A stretch of 64,000 nt of DNA, from contig NZ_LGEL01000019.1 of the NCBI RefSeq assembly GCF_001636695.1, positions 124,001-188,000 of the forward strand. The letters run 5' to 3'. A program made the translations under genes and the position numbers. This DNA is from Pedobacter panaciterrae (lineage in GTDB: Bacteria > Bacteroidota > Bacteroidia > Sphingobacteriales > Sphingobacteriaceae). Below the pieces are notes generated by a model. That model made no database searches. It was given only the letters and a program-made list of their open reading frames with translations, and was not told where the DNA came from. Below are positions 46,374 to 54,800 of this stretch, one piece after another; the stretch's first letter is position 1, and every line of letters starts with the position of its first letter.

Positions 46374-46457
46374 AATAGAATCGTTTTAAATATCATTTAG
46401 TAATTAGCTATTACATAAAGCATAAAGTAATTACTTAAGTTTGAAAGAAAAACCGTT

Positions 46458-46892
46458 ATGAATTTTTATCACATTTTAAAGAGTGCTCACTCAGGATGGC
46501 GTTATCTCGTCTTAATTTTATTGGTAGTGGCAATAGTAACTGCAATTGCAGGATGGCTTGGAAAAAAACCATATACAGAAGGAAATAGGAAATTAAACGT
46601 GTTTACTTTAATATTTGTGCATATCCAAATTTTATTTGGTTTGATTCTGTACTTTGTGAGCCCGCTTGTTGAAGCAGGTGTAAGATACTGGAAAATGGAA
46701 CATATTGCAATGATGATTTTTGCTGCGATATTGGTTACTGTAGGTAACGCAAGATCGAAAAGAGTAGAAGATTCATCGGCCAAACACCGCACTATAGCAC
46801 TATACTTTGGATTAGGGCTAATTGTGATTATAGCATCGATTATTCAGATGACGATGGTAGATCCTAGCCGTAGTTTTTTTGGAGTTTCATAA
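46458..46892 (+). CDS. Small four-helix membrane protein
   Basis: The 144-aa product has four membrane segments (YLVLILLVVAIVTAIAGWLG, LIFVHIQILFGLILYFVSPL, HIAMMIFAAILVTVGNA, ALYFGLGLIVIIASIIQM). Conserved histidines sit near the helix ends (SAHSGWRY, FVHIQ, EHIAM), which recalls cytochrome b-type haem ligands. The family is common in Bacteroidota but functionally unassigned. It may be part of the ECF41-linked group. Confidence 0.75.
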   Translation: MNFYHILKSAHSGWRYLVLILLVVAIVTAIAGWLGKKPYTEGNRKLNVFTLIFVHIQILFGLILYFVSPLVEAGVRYWKMEHIAMMIFAAILVTVGNARSKRVEDSSAKHRTIALYFGLGLIVIIASIIQMTMVDPSRSFFGVS

Positions 46893-46907
46893 ATTTCACA
46901 ATTTAAT

Positions 46908-46937
46908 TTTGTTTAGTAAGATTTATTTATATTTTTG
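46908..46937 (+). promoter_or_regulatory. Promoter of the trp operon
   Basis: TATTTTTG (46930-46937) is a perfect -7 box and TTTG (46908-46911) is a perfect -33 box with an 18-bp spacer. The leader peptide ATG at 46944 is 7 nt beyond the box, so the leader is almost leaderless. Confidence 0.6.
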
Positions 46938-46943
46938 TTGCAC

Positions 46944-47021
46944 ATGATTAACAATATACATACTTGGCAATGGCGTGGTAATTCTGAAAAGAGTTTCGTC
47001 GTAACCTTGTGTACCTTATAG
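46944..47021 (+). CDS. trpL: trp operon leader peptide
   Basis: A 25-codon frame reads MINNIHTWQWRGNSEKSF and then VVTLCTL. Two Trp codons (46965-46967 and 46971-46973) are separated by one Gln codon. It lies upstream of trpE and before a terminator, as expected for transcription attenuation by ribosome stalling. No Shine-Dalgarno sequence is seen. The frame is too short to be scored by ordinary gene finders. Confidence 0.8.
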   Translation: MINNIHTWQWRGNSEKSFVVTLCTL

Positions 47022-47050
47022 TTTATCAACCTAAACCAAACCACATTGTA

Positions 47051-47083
47051 AAACCCGACGTAACCACACGCCGGGTTTTTTTA
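47051..47083 (+). terminator. trp attenuator terminator
   Basis: AAACCCGACG (47051-47060) pairs with CGCCGGGTTT (47069-47078) with one mismatch, followed by TTTTT. CGTCG at 46997-47001 inside the leader gene can pair with CGACG at 47056-47060 in the 5' arm, offering an antiterminator when the ribosome stalls at the Trp codons. Confidence 0.82.
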
Positions 47084-47125
47084 TGATCCGGTAATTTGAA
47101 TAGATGAATTGAAAAAAATGTTATT

Positions 47126-48529
47126 ATGAATAATTATACCATTAACACAACTTATAAAAGGAGACTTGCAGATACCTCTACTCCGGTAAGTATTTACTTA
47201 AGATTGAGGGATGTATTTCCAAATACTATTTTACTGGAAAGCTCCGACTACCACAGTCGTGAGAACTCAATGAGTTATGTATGCGCTGAACCTGTTGCCG
47301 GTATTATACTGGAAAATGGAGTGCTGTCTTCTTACTTCCCTGATGGCAAGAAAGAGGTGAAAACAGAGTTTGTGCTAACCGAAGAGATTGATGCTTTTAA
47401 AGCTGCTTTTACACCCGATGTAATTGACGGGAACAGATATATTTCGAGCGGGCTATTTGGATATTTTACATGGAATGCTGTACAGCATTTTGAAGATATA
47501 ACCTTCTCTTCTGAAACTCCGAAGGGAGAAGAGATTCCTACAATGCAATACCATATTTACCGGTATATTATTGCAATTGATCATTTCCGGAATGAGATCA
47601 CCTTGTTTAAAAACAGATTTAATGGTGACGATAATGAGGATCTGGAAAAGATGGAATATATTATTCAGAACAAAAACTATCCTGAATATAGTTTTAAAAC
47701 GAATGGTGAAGAGCACTCCAATCTGACAAATGAAGGTTTTATGAACATGGTTGATAAACTTAAGAAGCACATATTGCGCGGAGATGTTTTTCAAATTGTT
47801 CCTTCCAGAGCTTACAATCAAGGCTTTTTAGGGGATGAGTTTAATGTTTACAGATGCTTAAGATCGATAAACCCATCGCCATATCTGTTTTATTTTGACT
47901 ATGGAAGTTTCAAGCTCTTTGGCTCATCCCCGGAAGCTCAGATTACCATAAAAAATAATGTGGCTAATATTTTTCCTATTGCAGGTACCTTTAAGCGTAC
48001 AGGAAATGATATAGAGGATGCAGAACAGGCAAAAAAGCTGGAGGAAGATCCTAAAGAAAGTGCTGAGCATGTAATGCTGGTAGATTTAGCCAGGAACGAC
48101 CTTAGCAGGCATTGCAGTGGTGTTCATGTGAAATCTTTTAAAGAGGTTCAGTACTATTCTCACCTTATTCATCTGGTTTCTAAAGTTAGTGGCAACCTGC
48201 AGGAAAATGTCTCTGCATTTAAGGTTGTTGCCGATACTTATCCGGCAGGAACATTAAGTGGTGCACCCAAATACCGGGCAATGCAGTTGATTGATGAGAA
48301 TGAAGGTCTTGGAAGAAATTTCTATGCCGGAGCGCTCGGCTATATGGGCTTTAATGATGAGTTTAATCACTGTATCATGATCAGGACGTTCATGAGTAAA
48401 AATAACCAATTGCATTACAGAGCTGGTGCAGGTATCGTTGCTGATTCTGTTCCTGAAAACGAACTGAATGAAGTAAATAACAAAATTGCTGCTTTGCGCA
48501 GGGCAATTGAAATGGCTACGCAAATTTAA
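47126..48529 (+). CDS. trpE: Anthranilate synthase component I
   Basis: This chorismate-using enzyme makes anthranilate with ammonia from TrpG. The 467-aa protein has the N-terminal Trp-binding region LLESSDYHSRENSMSYV and the chorismate-binding core with GDVFQIVPSRAYNQ, GSSPEAQITI, AGTFKRTGND, EHVMLVDLARNDL and TYPAGTLSGAPKYRAMQLID. The LLESS motif is the known feedback site. It begins the operon after the attenuator. Confidence 0.96.
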   Translation: MNNYTINTTYKRRLADTSTPVSIYLRLRDVFPNTILLESSDYHSRENSMSYVCAEPVAGIILENGVLSSYFPDGKKEVKTEFVLTEEIDAFKAAFTPDVIDGNRYISSGLFGYFTWNAVQHFEDITFSSETPKGEEIPTMQYHIYRYIIAIDHFRNEITLFKNRFNGDDNEDLEKMEYIIQNKNYPEYSFKTNGEEHSNLTNEGFMNMVDKLKKHILRGDVFQIVPSRAYNQGFLGDEFNVYRCLRSINPSPYLFYFDYGSFKLFGSSPEAQITIKNNVANIFPIAGTFKRTGNDIEDAEQAKKLEEDPKESAEHVMLVDLARNDLSRHCSGVHVKSFKEVQYYSHLIHLVSKVSGNLQENVSAFKVVADTYPAGTLSGAPKYRAMQLIDENEGLGRNFYAGALGYMGFNDEFNHCIMIRTFMSKNNQLHYRAGAGIVADSVPENELNEVNNKIAALRRAIEMATQI

Positions 48530-48530
48530 C

Positions 48531-49121
48531 ATGGAGAATAATAAGATCATGCAAAAGAAAGTTTTGGTTATAGATAATTACGATTCGTTTACCTATAACC
48601 TGGTACATTTAGTAAATGAGTTGGGCAGGGATGTTGAAGTATGGAGAAATGATAAATTTGAGCTTGCCGATGTTGAGCAGTACGATAAGATTTTACTTTC
48701 GCCAGGACCAGGGATACCTGAGGAAGCAGGTTTGCTACTTGATGTAATTAGAACTTATGCGCCTACAAAGAGTATTTTTGGTGTTTGCTTAGGCCAGCAA
48801 GCTATTGCTGAAGCATTTGGCGGAAATTTGCTGAATTTAGGCAGGCCAATGCACGGAATTGCGACACCAATTACGGTATTGGATAAAGAAGAGGTTTTGT
48901 TTAAAGACTGCCCGGAAGTGATTAAGGTTGGGCGTTACCATTCATGGGTGGTTAGCAACAAGGGACTACCTGATTGCTTTGTGGTTACTGCAACCGATGA
49001 TACGGATGAGATTATGGCCTTGAGGCATAAGACGCTTGATGTGCGTGGCGTGCAATTTCATCCGGAAAGTGTACTTACTGAATATGGAAAACAAATGATG
49101 CAGAATTGGTTAGAAAGTTAG
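48531..49121 (+). CDS. trpG: Anthranilate synthase component II (glutaminase)
   Basis: This class I glutamine amidotransferase has 196 aa from the ATG at 48531. Motifs are VIDNYDSFTYNLVHL, LSPGPGIPEEAG, the catalytic cysteine in GVCLGQQAIAEAFGG, and the His/Glu pair in VQFHPESVLTEYG. It starts 1 nt after the trpE stop, and trpC starts 2 nt after its own stop, so expression is tightly coupled. A start at 48549 would also be possible. Confidence 0.95.
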   Translation: MENNKIMQKKVLVIDNYDSFTYNLVHLVNELGRDVEVWRNDKFELADVEQYDKILLSPGPGIPEEAGLLLDVIRTYAPTKSIFGVCLGQQAIAEAFGGNLLNLGRPMHGIATPITVLDKEEVLFKDCPEVIKVGRYHSWVVSNKGLPDCFVVTATDDTDEIMALRHKTLDVRGVQFHPESVLTEYGKQMMQNWLES

Positions 49122-49123
49122 AT

Positions 49124-49915
49124 ATGAATATTTTAGATAAAATTGTAATTAGGAAGAAGGAAGAGGTGGCTTTAGCTAAGCAGAATGTTTCTGTTAAGCA
49201 GTTAGAAGCTGCGGTACACTTTAATCGCAATCCATATTCTTTTAAGGAGTTTTTATTAGCAGAGGATCGTACCGGTATTATTGCTGAGTTTAAACGACAA
49301 TCCCCATCTAAGGGTATTATTAATGACAAAGTTACAGTTGCAGATGTCACTACCGCTTATGCTTCGGCGGGAGCTTCGGCATTATCTGTACTAACGGATG
49401 CTGACTTCTTTGGTGGTCATCAACGGGACTTGCTTGAAGCAAGGGTAGCCAACAAGGTTCCTATTCTCAGAAAGGATTTTATGATTGATGAATATCAGCT
49501 TCTTGAGGCTAAGGCATGGGGTGCTGATATCATTTTATTGATTGCTGCTATCCTTGCTCCTCAGGAAATTGCTGCTCTTGCAAGCACAGCAAAGGGTTTA
49601 GGTCTCAATGTGCTATTAGAAGTACACAATCAGCAAGAGCTTGAAAGAAGTGTTTGTAAGGATCTGGATGCAATTGGTGTTAATAACAGAAACCTTGCTG
49701 ATTTTACAGTGAACATTCAGACTTCATTTGATCTTGTTGATCAGATTCCTGATGATTTTATGAAGATATCTGAGAGTGCCATCAGCAATACTTCTACAAT
49801 TAAATTGTTGAAACAAGCCGGGTTTAATGGCTTTTTGATTGGCGAAAACTTCATGAAAACTGAAGATCCAGGACTTGCAATCAGAGAGTTTGTCAGTGAA
49901 TTGATCTCGGTATAA
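49124..49915 (+). CDS. trpC: Indole-3-glycerol phosphate synthase
   Basis: This TIM-barrel enzyme converts CdRP to indole-3-glycerol phosphate. From the ATG at 49124 it has 263 aa. Motifs are IIAEFKRQSPSKGII, VLTDADFFGGHQRDLLEAR, ILRKDFMIDEYQLLEAKA and IGVNNRNLADFTVN. TrpD, TrpF and TrpBA are not adjacent: the next gene is hflX. The 3' end carries the hflX promoter. Confidence 0.96.
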   Translation: MNILDKIVIRKKEEVALAKQNVSVKQLEAAVHFNRNPYSFKEFLLAEDRTGIIAEFKRQSPSKGIINDKVTVADVTTAYASAGASALSVLTDADFFGGHQRDLLEARVANKVPILRKDFMIDEYQLLEAKAWGADIILLIAAILAPQEIAALASTAKGLGLNVLLEVHNQQELERSVCKDLDAIGVNNRNLADFTVNIQTSFDLVDQIPDDFMKISESAISNTSTIKLLKQAGFNGFLIGENFMKTEDPGLAIREFVSELISV

Positions 49916-49929
49916 CTTTTGTATCTTTG
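49901..49929 (+). promoter_or_regulatory. Promoter of hflX
   Basis: TATCTTTG (49922-49929) is a perfect -7 box and a TTG at 49901-49903 lies 18 bp upstream, inside the end of trpC. The ATG is 9 nt past the box, implying a leader of only a few bases. It would uncouple hflX from trp control. Confidence 0.55.
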
Positions 49930-49937
49930 TACTTTAC

Positions 49938-51128
49938 ATGGGAAAACAGAAATATTACGACACGGCACTTAAGCCGGAACGGGCGGTACTTGTAGGAGTA
50001 ATCAGGCCTGGTGAAAAGCCGGAAGAAACCAGAGAGTACCTGGATGAACTTGCTTTTCTGGTAGATACTGCGGGTGGTGTTGTAGAGCATGAATTTACAC
50101 AGAAGATGCTTAAACCTGACCGTGGAACTTTTGTAGGAACAGGGAAACTTGAAGAAATACAGGCTTACGTAAAGTCTGAAGAGATAGATATGGTTGTTTT
50201 TGATGATGAGCTTTCACCATCGCAACTTAGAAATATTGAAAGGGAATTGCAGGTTAAAATATTAGACCGTAGTAACCTGATTCTTGATATTTTTGCCAGC
50301 AGAGCACAAACTGCACAAGCTAAAACTCAGGTTGAACTTGCACAATTACAATATTTATTACCTCGGCTTACCCGCTTATGGACTCACTTGGAGCGCCAAA
50401 AGGGTGGTATTGGTATGAGAGGGCCAGGTGAGACTCAGATTGAGAGTGACAGAAGGATGATTCTTGAAAAGATTGCCCTTTTAAAAAGCAGGCTGGGCCA
50501 GATTGATAGACAAAACGAAACACAAAGAAAGAATCGCGGACAACTCATTAGGGTTGCTCTTGTTGGGTATACTAACGTAGGGAAATCAACGATTATGAAT
50601 ATGCTTTCTAAATCTGAAGTGTTTGCCGAAAACAAACTATTCGCAACATTGGATACTACAGTAAGAAAGGTAGTTATTGAGAATTTGCCGTTTTTACTAT
50701 CAGATACAGTAGGATTTATCAGAAAATTACCTCACCATTTGGTGGAGTGCTTTAAGTCGACATTGGACGAGGTACGCGAAGCGGATGTACTGATCCACGT
50801 TGTGGACGTCTCGCATGCTAACTTTGAGGATCAAATCAATGTAGTGAATGAGACCTTAAAAGATCTTGGGGCCAGGGACAAAGAGACAATTATGGTATTT
50901 AATAAAATGGATGCCTATGTGAGTCCGGAACCTGATCATGAGGACGAGGAAAGAGCTGTGCTTACACTTGATGATTTTAAGCGTAGCTGGATGGCAAGTC
51001 ATAATGCCCCTGCTATATTTATATCCGCCTTGCACAAAGAGAATTTAGAGGAATTTAAACAATTATTATACGATAAAGTTGTTGCTCTGCATACCGAGCG
51101 CTACCCTTATGATAAGCTGTTATATTAA
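49938..51128 (+). CDS. hflX: Ribosome-associated GTPase HflX
   Basis: HflX splits stalled or heat-damaged ribosomes. The 396-aa protein has the N-terminal nucleotide-binding domain with FVGTGKLEEIQAYV and DDELSPSQLRNIE, a coiled linker with GGIGMRGPGETQIESDRR, and the G domain: GYTNVGKST (G1), SDTVGFIRKLPHHL (G3) and NKMD (G4). It is followed by rbfA after 31 bp, so two ribosome-related genes sit together. Confidence 0.96.
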   Translation: MGKQKYYDTALKPERAVLVGVIRPGEKPEETREYLDELAFLVDTAGGVVEHEFTQKMLKPDRGTFVGTGKLEEIQAYVKSEEIDMVVFDDELSPSQLRNIERELQVKILDRSNLILDIFASRAQTAQAKTQVELAQLQYLLPRLTRLWTHLERQKGGIGMRGPGETQIESDRRMILEKIALLKSRLGQIDRQNETQRKNRGQLIRVALVGYTNVGKSTIMNMLSKSEVFAENKLFATLDTTVRKVVIENLPFLLSDTVGFIRKLPHHLVECFKSTLDEVREADVLIHVVDVSHANFEDQINVVNETLKDLGARDKETIMVFNKMDAYVSPEPDHEDEERAVLTLDDFKRSWMASHNAPAIFISALHKENLEEFKQLLYDKVVALHTERYPYDKLLY

Positions 51129-51159
51129 TTAATGCCGTTAAAGAAGAAAGAGAAAAATT

Positions 51160-51537
51160 ATGGAAAGTAAACGTCAACAGAAATTTGCCGGGGTGATACA
51201 AGAGGAATTAGCTGCTATTTTTCAGCGCGAAGGCTCTGCTTATTTACCCAATACACTGGTTACTATTACTAAGGTTCGCGTTTCTCCGGATTTGGCGGTA
51301 GCAAAGGTTTATTTAAGTTTTTTAAATACAAACAATACTACATTATCTGTTGCTGAGGTGAATTCACATTCAAGCGAGATTAGGTATAAGCTGGGTGCGC
51401 GTATTCGTCACCAGGCTCGTGTAATCCCTACGCTTACCTTCTTTTTAGACGATACGAATGAGTATGTAGAGCATATGGATAAGTTATTCGATAAAATATC
51501 CAGAGACCGTAAGGAGACGGATGAAGCAGCCGATTGA
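51160..51537 (+). CDS. rbfA: 30S ribosome-binding factor A
   Basis: This 125-aa KH-type protein assists the late maturation of the 30S subunit. It shows SKRQQKFAGVIQEELAAIFQ, ITKVRVSPDLAVAKVYLSF and the RIRHQARVIPTLTFFLDDTN region. The end overlaps the start of the next gene by 17 nt. It lies in the hflX operon. Confidence 0.94.
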   Translation: MESKRQQKFAGVIQEELAAIFQREGSAYLPNTLVTITKVRVSPDLAVAKVYLSFLNTNNTTLSVAEVNSHSSEIRYKLGARIRHQARVIPTLTFFLDDTNEYVEHMDKLFDKISRDRKETDEAAD

Positions 51538-52213
51538 TCTTATAGCGGCCTTAAATCAGGGTGACGTCGTAATCGGTAAAGTGGTTGATTTTGATGCTGC
51601 TCATGATTTGCTATATTCTCTTGATCTTACAACCGAAAATAAAGAGCTCACAGATGATGTTTTAAATGATACAGACCTTTTTTCTAATTGGGTTGAAGAT
51701 AAACTGCGTTTAAATAATTGTAGGTACGGTATTGGTGGATATAATGAACACCGGTCTATTTATGCACGTAGTGCTCATTTTGATGCAACAGAGGAACCCC
51801 GAAGACTACATTTGGGTGTGGATATATGGGGGGCGGTAGGAACACCTGTTTATAATTTTCATGATGCAATAGTACATAGCTTTAAATTCAATAATAATTT
51901 TGGTGATTATGGGGCAACCATTATTCTGAAATATATTTTAGGAGATATTGTAATGCATGCGTTATACGGGCATTTGAGCTTGAAATCTTTAGATGGTTTG
52001 GAAGAGGGGATGTTTATTTCGGAAGGACAGCAGTTTGCCACATTTGGAGCGAAAGAAGAAAATGGCTATTGGCCGCCACATTTACACTTTCAGCTGATAT
52101 TCAATATGCAGACTTTAAAGGGGGATTACCCGGGTGTATGTCAATACACTAAAAGAGATATTTATCTGAAGAATTGTCCTGATCCGGCATTAATTTTAAC
52201 ACATACATTTTAA
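51521..52213 (+). CDS. M23-type metallopeptidase domain protein
   Basis: This 230-aa protein carries a LytM/M23 zinc peptidase domain. The ligands are H97 and D101 in LHLGVDIWG and H187/H189 in PPHLHFQ, with H151 in LYGHLSL as the catalytic histidine. All key residues are intact. No signal peptide or membrane segment is visible, unlike the usual exported peptidoglycan endopeptidases. Related domains are found fused to aminotransferases and kinases in other bacteria, so the substrate is uncertain. It overlaps rbfA by 17 nt. Confidence 0.82.
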   Translation: MKQPIDLIAALNQGDVVIGKVVDFDAAHDLLYSLDLTTENKELTDDVLNDTDLFSNWVEDKLRLNNCRYGIGGYNEHRSIYARSAHFDATEEPRRLHLGVDIWGAVGTPVYNFHDAIVHSFKFNNNFGDYGATIILKYILGDIVMHALYGHLSLKSLDGLEEGMFISEGQQFATFGAKEENGYWPPHLHFQLIFNMQTLKGDYPGVCQYTKRDIYLKNCPDPALILTHTF

Positions 52214-52245
52214 TCGGCTTTGATTTAAAATACGTAAATTGCTAT

Positions 52246-52896
52246 ATGTCAAAGATTCTCTTAGCATTATTTCTATTCCTGGGGTTAGGAGCTAAGGCTC
52301 AACCAACTTTAAAGGGAGGGTTAGAGTCTTTTGTGATGAACAATAAAGTTTATCCTCAGTATTCTTTGCAAAACTGTATTGATGGAACAGTTACAATAAG
52401 CTTTAAGCTGAATAAGGCTGGCGAGGTCTATTTTTCCAGGATTCAAAAGGGGATAGGTACAGATCTGGATGATGAGGCTTTAAGGCTGATCCGATTAAGT
52501 AGTGGTAAGTGGACAGTTCCCTCTGATCATGATACTACAATCTCTGTTGTAGTACCTATAAACTTTAAACTGTCTGGAGATAATTGCCAGAATAAAAGTC
52601 AGAAAGATATAAAGCAGGCAATAGAAATTTATAAAACTAATGTGGGTATGACAGATGCAGTACTTAATTTCTATAAGCACAAAGCAACTGGTAAATTTAC
52701 TGCCGATGAGGAACGAAGAATTCTGGCTTTGAAGACCAGCCTTGGTTATGATGAGGAGTACATGAAAATGAGGATTAACGACGGATTGAAGAAGCTAAAA
52801 CAAAAAGATAAGCAAGGAGCTTGCGAGGACTTTTTGTTTGTAAAGAATATGGGCTATGATCTGGCAGATGAGCAGATCGCAAAATACTGTAACTAG
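52246..52896 (+). CDS. Secreted protein with TonB C-terminal domain
   Basis: The 216-aa product has a signal peptide (ILLALFLFLGLGAKAQ) and a TonB C-terminal-like domain (LQNCIDGTVTISFKLNKAGE, GTDLDDEALRLIRLSSGKW). A helical C-terminal region follows (about 125-216) with two cysteines (GACEDFLF, IAKYCN). It lacks the N-terminal membrane anchor and proline spacer of true TonB, so it is not an energy transducer by itself. Function is unknown. Its stop shares four bases with the convergent kinase gene. Confidence 0.78.
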   Translation: MSKILLALFLFLGLGAKAQPTLKGGLESFVMNNKVYPQYSLQNCIDGTVTISFKLNKAGEVYFSRIQKGIGTDLDDEALRLIRLSSGKWTVPSDHDTTISVVVPINFKLSGDNCQNKSQKDIKQAIEIYKTNVGMTDAVLNFYKHKATGKFTADEERRILALKTSLGYDEEYMKMRINDGLKKLKQKDKQGACEDFLFVKNMGYDLADEQIAKYCN

Positions 52897-53768
52897 ATAA
52901 TAACAGTAATTGCTGCAGGGATTATATTAGCTTCGATTCTGTTTACTTTTCCCATATATTCGCCATCGATCTGAAAATGAGCTTTATATTTAGTTTTTAC
53001 ATTGAGACTGGTAACCTGAAAAGATTCAATATTCTTAGGGTTTAAAGCCATATTGGTAAACCTGAGTTTTAAAATCTCCATTACTGAGTATTGCTTTACC
53101 AGGATTACTTCAAAGAAATCATCGTCTAGTTTTCCGTTAGGGTTAATTTTAACCCCTGTTCCGTACATGGTAGCATTTGCTATTACCACCATAGCTGCTT
53201 CTGAATGGATGATTTTATCTCTTATCCTGATCATTACTTCCAATTTATGATGACTCCATAATGCTTTCCATGCTGCTTTAGTATAACCCCACATTCCACG
53301 CTGCGGCAGATCATTAAATTTTTTAACGATGTAGGCGTTAAAACCAATATCGGCAAGGTGAATACACAGTTCATTGTTTACAGTTATGGCATGTATCTTT
53401 TTAGGTTGCCCGTTTACCACAACATCCAATGATTCTTTAATCGTTGTCGGAATACCTAATTCTTTAGCCATGCCATTTGCAGAACCGGCTGGTACAATTC
53501 CTAAAGGCGTTTCTGTTTGGAGCAGACATTCAGCAACTAACTTAATTGTTCCATCGCCGCCTACGGCTATAACCCGGTCCGCATTTGACTGGGCTATTAT
53601 TTCTTTAAGCTTTTCAAATGAACAGTTTAATGGCAGCTCGTAAATCTCCGCACTATGCTCTAGTGCTTCAAAATATGCACTTATTGCATCGCCGTAATTG
53701 ATCTCGCCATTTCCAGATCCTGGATTAACAATAAACAGCAATTTCAATTTAAAAGATTTTTGTCCCAT
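52893..53768 (-). CDS. Diacylglycerol/lipid kinase family protein
   Basis: This YegS/DgkB-type enzyme (291 aa) phosphorylates a lipid such as diacylglycerol with ATP. The N-terminal ATP-binding domain has FIVNPGSGNG and RVIAVGGDGTIKLVAECL, and GIVPAGSANGMAKELG follows, all family signatures. It is divergent by 54 bp from an App1-type phosphatase that catalyses the reverse direction. Substrate specificity is inferred only from the family. Confidence 0.9.
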   Translation of the reverse strand: MGQKSFKLKLLFIVNPGSGNGEINYGDAISAYFEALEHSAEIYELPLNCSFEKLKEIIAQSNADRVIAVGGDGTIKLVAECLLQTETPLGIVPAGSANGMAKELGIPTTIKESLDVVVNGQPKKIHAITVNNELCIHLADIGFNAYIVKKFNDLPQRGMWGYTKAAWKALWSHHKLEVMIRIRDKIIHSEAAMVVIANATMYGTGVKINPNGKLDDDFFEVILVKQYSVMEILKLRFTNMALNPKNIESFQVTSLNVKTKYKAHFQIDGEYMGKVNRIEANIIPAAITVII

Positions 53769-53822
53769 TACATTTTCTTTAATATCACAAACAACTTTAG
53801 TATTGCTCTGTTTTAATTATTA

Positions 53823-54800
53823 ATGAATAAATCTGTAAATGTTAAGGTGTATCATGGATACGGGCACACGCATAATCTTGTGGTATATGGTCATGTATTT
53901 AAATTTAGAGCCAAAACAATGCAGGGTTTTAGTAATAATTTATTCGTTAATATTATCCATCTGCTAAAATTGTTTGTTCTAAAGCCATACCCTCATGTAG
54001 AAGTGCGGTTAACTTTTAATGGTCAGGAAGTATATCAAAAAACAGAGTATGATGGCTTTTTTAAATTTGAGTGGTCGGCAAATAAGGAAGTTAATGCCGG
54101 GTGGCATGGAGTAAAGATCGAAGCTTTAGGTAAAGATGGAAAGGTGATAGCTACGGGGCTGGGAAAGATTTTTGTGCCACACATTACTCAGTTTGCTTTT
54201 ATTTCTGATATTGATGATACGGTAATGGTGTCTCATTCGGCAACGATCAGTAGAAGACTTAGAGAACTTTTTATCAAGAATCCGAGAACACGAAAAACAT
54301 TTAAGGGGACATATACTCATTATAGCGCCCTGGCGGTATCACATACTACAGCAGATCAGCCTAATCCCTTTTTCTATGTGTCTAGCAGTGAGTGGAATTT
54401 ATATGATTATCTGGTAGAGATTTTCAGGTATAATAAACTACCAGATGGTGCCTTTTTATTGAACCAGATTAAGCAGTTAAGAGATCTTATTAAGACAGGT
54501 AAAACCGGCCACGAAGGGAAATTGATGAGAGTTATGAGAATTTTAGATGCTTTTCCAAATCAAAAATTTGTCTTTTTTGGAGACAATACACAAAAGGATC
54601 CGGAAATATATACTGCTATTGCGGAGAAATACCCTAAAAATATTGAGGCTGTTTATATCAGGAATATCAGTAAGGATATGGAAGATTCAACAAGGGTGTT
54701 GTTGAAAAGGATAGAGGCACAAAATATCCGAACCTGCTTGTTTGAAAACAGTGCGGATGCAATTGAGCATTCTAAAAAGATAGGACTGATTGCGGATTAG
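53823..54800 (+). CDS. App1-family phosphatidate phosphatase
   Basis: This HAD-like phosphatase of the DUF2183/App1 family has 325 aa. The N-terminal beta-sandwich (about 1-120) precedes the catalytic motif FISDIDDTVMVSHSA, which matches DxDxT/V, then FYVSSSEWNLYDYL and FVFFGDNTQKDPEIY. It dephosphorylates phosphatidate to diacylglycerol in yeast App1. No signal peptide is visible. It is divergent from a lipid kinase, which suggests joint control of a phosphatidate/diacylglycerol pool. Confidence 0.9.
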   Translation: MNKSVNVKVYHGYGHTHNLVVYGHVFKFRAKTMQGFSNNLFVNIIHLLKLFVLKPYPHVEVRLTFNGQEVYQKTEYDGFFKFEWSANKEVNAGWHGVKIEALGKDGKVIATGLGKIFVPHITQFAFISDIDDTVMVSHSATISRRLRELFIKNPRTRKTFKGTYTHYSALAVSHTTADQPNPFFYVSSSEWNLYDYLVEIFRYNKLPDGAFLLNQIKQLRDLIKTGKTGHEGKLMRVMRILDAFPNQKFVFFGDNTQKDPEIYTAIAEKYPKNIEAVYIRNISKDMEDSTRVLLKRIEAQNIRTCLFENSADAIEHSKKIGLIAD

